From Thiovibrio frasassiensis (GTDB taxonomy: Bacteria; Desulfobacterota; Desulfobulbia; Desulfobulbales; Desulfurivibrionaceae), in the NCBI RefSeq assembly GCF_029607905.1, contig NZ_JAPHEH010000001.1, positions 2,261,530 to 2,325,529 of the forward strand: a stretch of DNA of 64,000 nucleotides. The letters run 5' to 3'. Positions 45,889 through 53,827 of the stretch are shown here, piece by piece. Made by a program: the position numbers and the translations under genes. The notes beneath the pieces were generated by a model. That model was not told where the DNA came from, made no database searches, and worked only from the letters and a program-made list of their open reading frames with translations. Every line of letters starts with the position of its first letter. Positions within the stretch are counted from its first letter, which is position 1.

Positions 45889-46893
45889 TTATTCCTCTGT
45901 ACTGTGGTTGCTTAAGGCGTTGAGATAGCTGGCCGCACTCTCGCCCAGACTTTCCAGGTGGTAGCCGCCTTCGAGAATGGACAACAGCTTGCCCTGGCAG
46001 TATCGCTGCGCCCAGTCAGCGAGGTATTCGCCAAGCTTGCCGTAGAGTGCGGTTGAATAGGCAAGGCCGGACATGTCGTCAGCGCGGTGGCCGTCAAAGC
46101 CCGCCGCGACAATGATCCGTTCCGGCCCAAAGGCGGCCAGGGCTGGTTCAATCCTTCGGGTAATGGCATTGAGCACCATTTGATCATCGGCCCCGGGTGG
46201 CAAGGGGATATTCAGGGTGGCTCCTCTCCCTGGGCCTGTGCCGGTTTCTTCCGCATAGCCGCTGCCGGGAAAACTGAAGGTGGGATGCTCGTGCAGGCTG
46301 AGGTAGAACACCTCCGGGTCTTCCTCAAAACCGCTTTGGATGCCGTTGCCGTGATGGGCGTCGAAGTCGAGGATGAGAATTCTTTTGCGGCCATACTGCT
46401 GCTGCCAGTAGCGGGCGGCCAGCACGCAGTTGTTCAGGAAGCAAAAACCCAGGGCCAGGTTGGCTTCGGCGTGATGCCCAGGCGGCCGGACCGCGCAGAA
46501 AACCAGATTTTCCTTGTCTTCCAACAGGTCGATACCGGTAAGTCCCGCCCCAGCCGAAAGCAGGGCTGCCTCGTAGGAATCAAAGCAGAGCTGGTTATCC
46601 GGATGGTCAAGATAGGTTTTCCCGGAAAGGGCGCTCTCTTCGAGACGGAAGAGGTAATGCTCGTCATGAAAGGTTGTTAGCCAGTGCCGTTCCGCCCTGC
46701 GGGGTTCAAAAAAAGTGAGCTGCTCTCTAAACGGCGAGGCCTTAAGTTTCGCCAGCAAGGAGCTGATCCGGCTCGGTGTTTCCGGATGCTCGCCGCCGCC
46801 GGTATCGTGGGCAAGATAGTGGGGATGGCTGATAATGGCTAGCGGGCGTGGGAGAGGCACCGGTGGTATCCTTGTCGGAAAAGAAGAGTGCAC
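45889..46893 (-). CDS. Histone-deacetylase-family protein (AcuC-like)
   Basis: The 334-residue protein has the class I/II deacetylase zinc site and tunnel: RPPGHHAEANLALGFC, LDFDAHHGNGIQ and the later LHEHPTFSFPGSG and AAGFDGH. Bacterial relatives remove acetyl groups from lysines, for example AcuC from acetyl-CoA synthetase, or act on small acetylated molecules. The first gene of a four-gene operon, it pairs with an AcuB-like protein and a GNAT domain. Start is GTG 46893 with a weak ribosome site. Confidence 0.93.
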   Translation of the reverse strand: MHSSFPTRIPPVPLPRPLAIISHPHYLAHDTGGGEHPETPSRISSLLAKLKASPFREQLTFFEPRRAERHWLTTFHDEHYLFRLEESALSGKTYLDHPDNQLCFDSYEAALLSAGAGLTGIDLLEDKENLVFCAVRPPGHHAEANLALGFCFLNNCVLAARYWQQQYGRKRILILDFDAHHGNGIQSGFEEDPEVFYLSLHEHPTFSFPGSGYAEETGTGPGRGATLNIPLPPGADDQMVLNAITRRIEPALAAFGPERIIVAAGFDGHRADDMSGLAYSTALYGKLGEYLADWAQRYCQGKLLSILEGGYHLESLGESAASYLNALSNHSTEE

Positions 46894-47141
46894 GGTTTTT
46901 ATCGGCTTCTTTCTAGGTATTGTTACCTAATTATCTGAAAATCGCACGGGGAAAATGATACAGTGAAATCGGCAGCATGATTGTTGTGGATGCCGGGGCT
47001 CAGGCAATGCCTTGAATAGCCTTACTCGCCGGGATGCATATTCGGTAAGGGACCATAAGACGACAAGGCATTGTGCGGATGGGTTTGTTGGGATATAGTT
47101 TGTTTTTGCCTTGCCCACGAGAGAAACGGACCTTGAAAAAT

Positions 47142-48311
47142 ATGCGTCACATGACCACCCCCCATTTGCTTGCCTTGAAAAAACAGCTGAACGCTCTTGA
47201 GGCCGAACGGTTGTCGCCGTTTGCCAGTTTAAGCAGCGAGGGAATCAGGCGGCGGCCTGAGGAAGGGCAGGAAGAGGATCACCGGCAGTCCTTTGCCGTT
47301 GATGGCGACCGGGTTCTGCACTCGCGGGCCTATACGCGCTACATCGATAAAACCCAGGTGTTTTATATGGTGAAAAACGACCATATCACCCACCGGGTTC
47401 TGCATGTGCAGCTGGTGGCAAAGATCGCCCGGACCATCGGCCGCTATCTGCGCCTCAATGAGGATCTCATCGAGGCCATCGCCCTGGGCCATGATATCGG
47501 GCATCCGCCCTTTGGCCATGATGGGGAGAAGGTTCTCGACGCCCTCTGTCGTGAACACGGATTGCCCTCCTTTCAGCATAATCTGCAAAGTGTCCAGTTT
47601 TTAGAACGCATCGAACGGCAGGGGAGGGGCTGGAATCTGACCCTGCAAACCCTGGACGGCATTATGTGCCATGATGGGGAGATCCACAATCGACGCCTTG
47701 CCCCCGTGCGCGGCAAGAGCTTTGCCGACTTTGACCGGGAGGCTGCAGCCAAAGGGCTTGATCGCCGCCTGGAGCTGATCCCCATGACCATGGAGGGATG
47801 TGTTGTCCGTTTTGCCGACACCATCGCCTATATCGGCCGGGACATTGAAGATGCCATCGAGCTTGCTCTTGTCAGCCGTAATGATATCCCCGCTCGTTGC
47901 CAGGAGATCTTTGGCCGGACCAACGGCAGCATGGTCTACCGCTTGGTGACCGATTTGATCGCCAATGGTCTGCAGGATGGGGCCATCGCCTTCAGCGAGG
48001 AGGTTGCCGCCGGGCTGAAGGAGCTGAAGGGGTTCAACTACGAGCGGATCTATCTGAACCCGGCCATCAAGCAGGGGCTTGGCAAGATTACCGATTGTTA
48101 CCGAGTGCTCTTCGCTTCCTGCCTTGAGCAGTTTGCCAAACAGGAGCGTCAGGCGGAAATGTATGCAATTTTTTTGCAGGAGCAGGGTCAGGAGTATTTT
48201 GCCGGACGACAGCCTGCGGAGATGGCGCGCGATTTTATCGCCGGGATGACCGATGCGTATTTCTTGCGTCAGGCAAGGGTGTTGGGTTGTGAGACTCCGG
48301 GGAAAATATGA
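47142..48311 (+). CDS. dgt: Deoxyguanosinetriphosphate triphosphohydrolase-like protein
   Basis: The 389-residue protein is an HD-domain dNTP triphosphohydrolase: RVLHSRAYTRYIDKTQVF, HRVLHVQLVAK, and the HD pair in ALGHDIGHPPFGHDGE. It hydrolyses dNTPs to nucleosides and triphosphate. Three starts are in-frame (ATG 47142, ATG 47151, TTG 47133); 47142 is preferred. The stop overlaps the start of the ClC gene (ATGA), so they are coupled. Confidence 0.9.
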   Translation: MRHMTTPHLLALKKQLNALEAERLSPFASLSSEGIRRRPEEGQEEDHRQSFAVDGDRVLHSRAYTRYIDKTQVFYMVKNDHITHRVLHVQLVAKIARTIGRYLRLNEDLIEAIALGHDIGHPPFGHDGEKVLDALCREHGLPSFQHNLQSVQFLERIERQGRGWNLTLQTLDGIMCHDGEIHNRRLAPVRGKSFADFDREAAAKGLDRRLELIPMTMEGCVVRFADTIAYIGRDIEDAIELALVSRNDIPARCQEIFGRTNGSMVYRLVTDLIANGLQDGAIAFSEEVAAGLKELKGFNYERIYLNPAIKQGLGKITDCYRVLFASCLEQFAKQERQAEMYAIFLQEQGQEYFAGRQPAEMARDFIAGMTDAYFLRQARVLGCETPGKI

Positions 48312-50089
48312 AAACAAAGATCAGAAGAATATTGCCGGGTGAGAATTTCCGGGTGACCGCCATCGCCGCCTGTATCGGCTTGGCGGCCGGGGCGGTAAAT
48401 ATTTTGTTTCGCACCACTGTTGCCCTGGTTCATGAGCATATCTTTGTTGGCGGCTCAGCACTTCTCGGGCTGGCAAATGGGGGGCTGTACCTGCTGCTCT
48501 TGCCGTTGATCCCCGTCTGCGGCATGGTGTTGCTCATCCCTCTTTCCCTGTTGTTTCCCGGGGAGGTGAACGGCTACGGGTTCCCTAAATTTTTGCGCCA
48601 GGTCAATCTCGAAGGCGGTATTGTCCGGTTTCGGACCATCGTTATCAAGATTCTTTCCTGCGCTCTGACCATTGGCACCGGCGGCTCGGCCGGGGTCGAG
48701 GGGCCCATTGCCCAGGTGGGCGGGGCGGTGGGCTCGCAGGTCGGGCAGTTCTTTCGGGTTTCCGGCAGTCGGATGAAGGTTTTTATCGCCGCCGGGTGCG
48801 CCGGCGGGGTGGCGGCCATGTTCAACGCCCCCATTGCCGGGGTCTTTTTCGCCGCCGAGATCGTCCTGTTGGGCACTTACGAAATTGGTTCCTTCGCCGC
48901 CCTGGTAATCTCTTCGGCCATGGCGACCGTTGTTTCCCGCGGCTACTATGGCGGTTCCCCGGCCTTCCCCATCCCTGCCTACGAGATTGTCAATTCCTTT
49001 GTCGAAATCCCGCTTTATTCGCTGATGGGCGTGGTCATGGGGTTGGTGGCGGTTTTGCATATCAATGTATTTTATACGATCCGTGACCGTTTTGCCGCGC
49101 TCGGCCTGCATCCCCAGCTCAAGCCCCTGCTCGGTGCCCTTGCCGTCGGCTTGTTGGCCATTGGCTTTCCGCAGGTCATGGGAGACGGCTATCATTACCT
49201 GGAAGTGGTGTTGAGTGGGCAGGGGGTGCTCTGGGTGATGGGGTTGCTGATTTTTCTTAAGATCGCGGCAACCGCGCTTACCTTGGGTTCCGGCGGCGCG
49301 GGCGGTGTTTTTGCCCCGGCCCTTTTTATCGGCGGGGTTACCGGCGGCTCATTCGGTGCCATCGCCCATTATCTCTTGCCCCAGTATACCGCCAATTCCG
49401 GGGCCTATGCCGCGGTGGGCATCGGCGCTTTTCTAGCCGCCGCCACCCATGCGCCGCTCACCGCCATCTTTCTTCTCTTTGAAATGACGGGCAATTATCT
49501 CATTATTATCCCCATCATGCTTTCCAGTATTATCGGGACGGTGGTGGCCGCCCGTTTGAATCCTGATTCCATTGATACCGTGGATTTCAGCCGGGATGGC
49601 ATTGATCTCCATGAGGGAAGAGAAATTTCGGTGATGAAGTCCATCAAGGTCGGCAGGGTGGTCAGCGAGGATGTGGATTTTATCAGCGAGCAGGCCAACG
49701 TGGACCAGTTGTTGACCATCTTCAGCATGACCCGGGACAGTTTTTATTTTCCGGTAATCGATGAAAGCGGCAGGATGATTGGGGTTGTCTCGCTGCAGGA
49801 CGTGAAAAGTATTCTCCACGACGAAGAGCTGCGGCTTTCCGCCCGGGTGGGGAATATCTGCACCCGCAAGGTAGTTGTCCTTACGCCCGAAGACAACCTG
49901 CATACCGCCATGAGCCTTTTTGATGCAAAGGGGCTGGAAGAGATTCCGGTGGTGGAGGACACGGACAACCGCTGGGTGGTGGGGATGCTTAAGCGCCGTG
50001 ACGCGCTTGCCGCCTATAATAAGGAGGTTATCCGGCGGGGAATCAGTGAGCGGAGCGCTCAGGTTTTTTCTGTTTCCCCCAGACAGTGA
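48308..50089 (+). CDS. ClC-family chloride channel/exchanger with CBS domains
   Basis: The 593-residue membrane protein has about ten hydrophobic helices, the GSAGVEGPIAQ signature with the gating Glu, GSGGAGGVFAPALFIGG, and a CBS pair at about 445-575 (VISLQDVK and VVEDTDNRWVVGML regions). ClC proteins exchange or pass Cl- (or F-) ions. It overlaps dgt by four bases. A terminator follows at 50097. Confidence 0.93.
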   Translation: MKTKIRRILPGENFRVTAIAACIGLAAGAVNILFRTTVALVHEHIFVGGSALLGLANGGLYLLLLPLIPVCGMVLLIPLSLLFPGEVNGYGFPKFLRQVNLEGGIVRFRTIVIKILSCALTIGTGGSAGVEGPIAQVGGAVGSQVGQFFRVSGSRMKVFIAAGCAGGVAAMFNAPIAGVFFAAEIVLLGTYEIGSFAALVISSAMATVVSRGYYGGSPAFPIPAYEIVNSFVEIPLYSLMGVVMGLVAVLHINVFYTIRDRFAALGLHPQLKPLLGALAVGLLAIGFPQVMGDGYHYLEVVLSGQGVLWVMGLLIFLKIAATALTLGSGGAGGVFAPALFIGGVTGGSFGAIAHYLLPQYTANSGAYAAVGIGAFLAAATHAPLTAIFLLFEMTGNYLIIIPIMLSSIIGTVVAARLNPDSIDTVDFSRDGIDLHEGREISVMKSIKVGRVVSEDVDFISEQANVDQLLTIFSMTRDSFYFPVIDESGRMIGVVSLQDVKSILHDEELRLSARVGNICTRKVVVLTPEDNLHTAMSLFDAKGLEEIPVVEDTDNRWVVGMLKRRDALAAYNKEVIRRGISERSAQVFSVSPRQ

Positions 50090-50096
50090 AGACCTG

Positions 50097-50117
50097 AAAA
50101 ACGCAGTCAGCGTTTTT
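50097..50117 (+). terminator. Rho-independent terminator after the ClC gene
   Basis: AAAAACGC (50097-50104) and GCGTTTTT (50110-50117) form a stem with an AGTCA loop, followed by further T-rich sequence. Confidence 0.75.
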
Positions 50118-50221
50118 GATTTTTACATCCGGTTGGTATATAAGAAAAGAAAGCCGTTCTCGTTTTTATCTTCCAGTAAAGGATGCGTCATTTTCGGTCT
50201 TTTTCTCTAAGGGGATCGCCC

Positions 50222-52279
50222 ATGCCCAAAAAGATTTTGGTGGTGGACAACCATCCATTGATCCTTGAAATCATGTCCAACTTTCTGGAAAAGGATGGCC
50301 ATGAGGTGCGTGTTGCCCAGGATGGTCTTTCGGCCCTGGATGTCCTTGATGCGTTTGTTCCGGATATCATGTTTGTCGATCTGGTTATGCCCAATATCAG
50401 CGGAGACAAGCTCTGTCGCATTGTTCGCAGCATGCCGCATCTGCACGGGGTATTTATTGTCATCCTCTCCGCCATCGCCAGAGAAGGGGAAACCGATTTT
50501 CTGTCTTACGGCGCCGATGCCTGCATTGCCAAGGGGGCAACCAAGAATCTCTTCCTCCATGTGCAAGAACTCATTGCCAATTCCGACAAGCAGCCATCCC
50601 GTGAGCCAATAATCATCGGGATTGAGGGTATCTACCAGCGAGAAGTCACCAAGGAGCTGTTGTACTCGCAAAAACATCTCGAGTTGGTTCTTGACCACAT
50701 GTCGGAAGGTGTGGTCCATTTTACCCACGCCCAGAAAATCATCTATGTCAATGCCAGCGCTCTTGCCTTGTTTGGTCAGCCCGAAGAGAAACTTCTTGGC
50801 GCAAACTTTCCCGACCTTTTTACCGAACCATATGCCTCTGCCGTGCGCCTTTTTGTCGAGGCGGCGAGCCAGCAGCCCGTGTGCGCGGGGGAGGATGAAG
50901 AAATTCTTCTCGGCGCAAAGCGGCTGTTGCTTAATTTTCTCGCCATCCCGGAAGAGGAGAACGGAGCGATCCTGGCCTTGCTTCGTGATATCACCAAGCG
51001 CAAGGAGGATGAATCGCGGATGCAGCAGTATAGCGATCATCTTTCCAGGCTCGTTGCGGAACGGACCCACAGCCTGACCCAGACAAACGAACAACTGCAT
51101 AAGGAAATCGCCGAACGGTCAAAGGTTGAAAAGAGTCTGGCCCGGGCGCATCGGCGTCTGCTCACGGTGCTCGACAGCCTAGACGCGATTATTTATGTGG
51201 TCAATATGACCAGCCATGAGATTCTCTTTATGAATCGTTATGCTCGGGAGATTTTCGGGGAAGGTGCCGGCCGGATTTGCTGGACGGTCATGCAGTGCGG
51301 ACAGGATGGCCCCTGTGCTTTCTGCAGCAGCGAAAAGGTGAAGGCCGTCAATGACTCCAAACAAGGTCGGAGCGGGGTCTATGTCTGGGAAAATCAGAAT
51401 ACCGTCACCGGCCGTTGGTATGAGCATCATGATCGGGCTATTAAATGGATGGGAGATATTCGGGCAAAACTCAGTATCGGCACGGATATTACCGAACGAA
51501 AAAACGAAGAAAACCGGGAGCGGGAGGCACGGGAACTTCTTGAATTACGGGTAGGAGAGCGCACGGCCGAACTGGAAAAGACCTACCGGCAGCTGCTGCA
51601 TGCGGAAAAATTAGGTGCGGTTGGTAAGCTGGCCGCTTCCATTGCCCATGAATTCAATAATCCCATCTGCGGCATCCGCAATGTTCTGGACGGCTTGCAG
51701 CGACATAGCAAGCTTGAGGGGGAGAATGTCTTGATGGTGCAGCTGGCCATCCGGGAGTGCGAGCGCATAGCCAAGCTTACCAAGGATCTGCAGAGTTTTA
51801 ATCGTCCGACCAGCGGCATAGAGGCGTCGGTGGATGTGCATGCCGCCCTGGAGGATATTCTCCTCCTGTGTCGAAAGAATCTCAAGAATAATGGCATCTC
51901 CTTGATCAAGGAATTTGCGCTCTCCTTGCCACGGATCCAAGCGGTGGAGGACCAGCTCAAGCAGGTGTTTCTCAATCTTCTCACCAACGCCGAAGAGGCG
52001 ATTGTCGGGGGAAAAGGCACCATAACCGTGCGGACGGAGTGCCGGGATGGATATGTCGCGGTGCAGTTTCAAGACACCGGACATGGGATTGCCGCGGAGG
52101 ATCAGCCCAAGATTTTTGAGCCTTTTTTTTCCACAAAATCAGCGGTCAAGGGCACCGGGCTTGGCCTGGCAGTCAGTTACGGTATCGTGACCAGGCACGG
52201 TGGGACAATCGAGGTTGAGAGCTCTTCCGGTATCGGCTCCACCTTTACTGTTTTTTTGCCGGTGGAGGGGCGGACATGA
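50222..52279 (+). CDS. Hybrid sensor histidine kinase (REC-PAS-PAS-HisKA)
   Basis: The 685-residue protein starts with a receiver domain (about 1-120; ILVVDNHPLIL, FVDLVMPNISG, AKGATK). Two PAS regions follow (about 155-270 and 310-430; the second holds CGQDGPCAFC). A HisKA domain with SIAHEFNNPICG (phospho-His) and an HATPase domain (DTGHGIAAEDQ, GTGLGLAVS) complete it. It is soluble. AAGGGGA precedes ATG 50222. It overlaps its cognate regulator by four bases. Confidence 0.93.
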   Translation: MPKKILVVDNHPLILEIMSNFLEKDGHEVRVAQDGLSALDVLDAFVPDIMFVDLVMPNISGDKLCRIVRSMPHLHGVFIVILSAIAREGETDFLSYGADACIAKGATKNLFLHVQELIANSDKQPSREPIIIGIEGIYQREVTKELLYSQKHLELVLDHMSEGVVHFTHAQKIIYVNASALALFGQPEEKLLGANFPDLFTEPYASAVRLFVEAASQQPVCAGEDEEILLGAKRLLLNFLAIPEEENGAILALLRDITKRKEDESRMQQYSDHLSRLVAERTHSLTQTNEQLHKEIAERSKVEKSLARAHRRLLTVLDSLDAIIYVVNMTSHEILFMNRYAREIFGEGAGRICWTVMQCGQDGPCAFCSSEKVKAVNDSKQGRSGVYVWENQNTVTGRWYEHHDRAIKWMGDIRAKLSIGTDITERKNEENREREARELLELRVGERTAELEKTYRQLLHAEKLGAVGKLAASIAHEFNNPICGIRNVLDGLQRHSKLEGENVLMVQLAIRECERIAKLTKDLQSFNRPTSGIEASVDVHAALEDILLLCRKNLKNNGISLIKEFALSLPRIQAVEDQLKQVFLNLLTNAEEAIVGGKGTITVRTECRDGYVAVQFQDTGHGIAAEDQPKIFEPFFSTKSAVKGTGLGLAVSYGIVTRHGGTIEVESSSGIGSTFTVFLPVEGRT

Positions 52280-52887
52280 CCGAAAAAGCGAGCCGGTGGC
52301 GAAAGAATATACTGGTGGTTGATGATGAAGAGATCATTCGCCGCACCCTGTGCCGGGATGTTGAGGAAATGGGCTATGCCGTCACTGCGGTTGCCGACGG
52401 CAAAGCTGCGATTGCAGCCCTGCAGGAGCATTATTACGATCTGGTGCTGACCGATCTCTGTATGGAAGGGATGTCGGGGATAGAAGTACTGAAGGGGGCA
52501 AAAGAGAGGAGCTCTGATATAGGAGTAATTATCCTTACGGGATTTGGGGATATCACTTCGGCCATTGAGGCTTTGCGAAACGGAGCCGATGATTATTTGC
52601 TCAAACCTTATGTGTATGCGGATCTGGCTCTGCGCCTTGGGAATTGCCTTGAAAAGCAAGAGATGAAAAAACGGCTGAAGGTGTATGAGGACTTTCTTCC
52701 CATTTGTTCAGTGTGTAAAAAAATCAGAAACGACAAGGGAAAAGAGCCGGGTAGCGGGCAGTGGCAGAGTGTCGAAGAATACCTGCAAAAAGAAGCAGGG
52801 GTGTTGCCATCGCATTCCTATTGTCCTGACTGTTATAAAGAGGCTATGCAGGAGCTCCATTCCTACGTCTCAGTGCATAAAAAATAA
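52276..52887 (+). CDS. Response regulator with C-terminal Cys-rich domain
   Basis: The 203-residue protein has a receiver (about 10-130; VVDDEEIIRR, LVLTDLCMEGMSG, LKPYVYADL) then a linker and a C-terminal segment FLPICSVCKKIRNDKG..CPDC. That segment, with two CxxC pairs, is a small module often seen at the end of sensor proteins and is likely a zinc or cofactor site. It overlaps the hybrid kinase gene by four bases (ATGA), so they are a pair. Confidence 0.92.
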   Translation: MTEKASRWRKNILVVDDEEIIRRTLCRDVEEMGYAVTAVADGKAAIAALQEHYYDLVLTDLCMEGMSGIEVLKGAKERSSDIGVIILTGFGDITSAIEALRNGADDYLLKPYVYADLALRLGNCLEKQEMKKRLKVYEDFLPICSVCKKIRNDKGKEPGSGQWQSVEEYLQKEAGVLPSHSYCPDCYKEAMQELHSYVSVHKK

Positions 52888-53065
52888 AGCAACTTTCTCT
52901 CTTTGTCTGGGAGATTGCGGATATTGTTCCCGCAACACCTTTTTGCCTGCCTCCCATTGAAACGGACAGTGACTGTGTGCTGACCCGTATTTTTTCCGTA
53001 TTGTGCGTTGTATTTTCAGTGTGCTAGGGTGCTTAATCCTTACAACCCAACGCCGGGAAAGATAG

Positions 53066-53290
53066 ATGAATGATGAGATGAAGGAAGAGATCAGTGCCCC
53101 TCTCTGCACAAAGGCCCATGTCTGCAGGGAGAAAACTATCTATTGTCGCCCGGCATATCCCATAGATGGCGATACTTTTTATTTTGCTGGCCGGGGGGAT
53201 GAGGATTGCTCCTACCGGAAAAGGTATGGGAGCCTTCACACCTGTGCGTGTCCGGTTCGTCTGGAAATCTACAAGCGGTATAAAATCTGA
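53066..53290 (+). CDS. Small cysteine-rich protein
   Basis: The 74-residue protein has six cysteines (C14, C20, C27, C49, C60 and C62) in motifs such as YCR, EDCSYRKRYG and HTCACPVRLEIYKRYKI, which look conserved rather than random. There is no signal peptide. A weak GGGAAAG site lies before the ATG at 53066. I do not recognise a named family. It may bind metal or a cofactor. It faces the next small gene on the other strand. Confidence 0.6.
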   Translation: MNDEMKEEISAPLCTKAHVCREKTIYCRPAYPIDGDTFYFAGRGDEDCSYRKRYGSLHTCACPVRLEIYKRYKI

Positions 53291-53365
53291 CCATCCCTTT
53301 CCGTCTTTTTCTCTCGTCTCTTTATCTGTGCAATCAAGAAAAGTGTCAGCCTGTATGGGGAATGA

Positions 53366-53590
53366 TTAAGAAGCCTGTTCCTGGTAAAGGCAGTCGCAGA
53401 CCTTCTCCTGCCACTGTTCGATCTGCTCCCGATACGGTTCTACCGGAGATTCCATTCCGCACACCGTGCAGAGTACCGACCCGTTATGTCAGCGTCCGGA
53501 AAGGAGCGCCTCGCCCCCGCAGAAAATGCAGACAAGCTGCAGTTGCGGGCAATCTGCTGCGGCTGGTTTGGTGTGCTTGGCTTGAGACAT
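53366..53590 (-). CDS. Candidate selenoprotein: Cys-rich protein read through an in-frame TGA
   Basis: ATG at 53590 opens a frame of 33 codons that meets TGA at 53491-53489; reading on in the same frame gives 40 more residues to TAA at 53368-53366, in all 74 residues. Both halves look coding: CIFCGG (C21/C24) and LCTVCGME (C41/C44) would make a zinc-ribbon-like pair, with the TGA at residue 34 in SGR-TGA-HNG. Starting 16 bases after the TGA is a 7-bp stem (TCTGCAC/GTGCGGA) with a GGT loop 23 bases away, matching the bacterial SECIS layout. The ATG has no strong ribosome site. Alternative: a Cys codon mutated to TGA, i.e. a pseudogene. Confidence 0.6.
53456..53472 (-). promoter_or_regulatory. 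Candidate bacterial SECIS hairpin
   Basis: On the minus strand TCTGCAC and GTGCGGA form seven pairs (one G-U) around a GGU loop. The loop is 23 bases after the TGA; a G in the first two loop positions and this distance are typical for bacterial SECIS elements that recruit SelB. Confidence 0.5.
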
Positions 53591-53718
53591 GGCTCCACGC
53601 TGCTCTCTGTTTTTTGGGGGGTGTCTGATTGGTGGTGTCTGGAGCTGAAAATACGTCAGGTTCTTGAAAAAGCCTATCTGTTTTTCTCTGATGCTGCAAG
53701 AGCGAGGACGCAACCCCT

Positions 53719-53736
53719 AAAGTGAAAAATCACTTT
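53719..53736. promoter_or_regulatory. Perfect inverted repeat before the sigma-54 regulator gene
   Basis: AAAGTGA-AAAA-TCACTTT is a perfect 7-4-7 inverted repeat 92 bases before the regulator start. It could be an operator or a hairpin. The rest of the 237-base gap upstream shows no gene. Confidence 0.4.
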
Positions 53737-53827
53737 GCAAGGTGCAGGGAGCGTGCTAGTCTGGCAATGCCTCCGATGGATGAGAGGCTCAAGCCCGCTG
53801 CCGCCATTTTCCTGAGAAAAATCTGAG

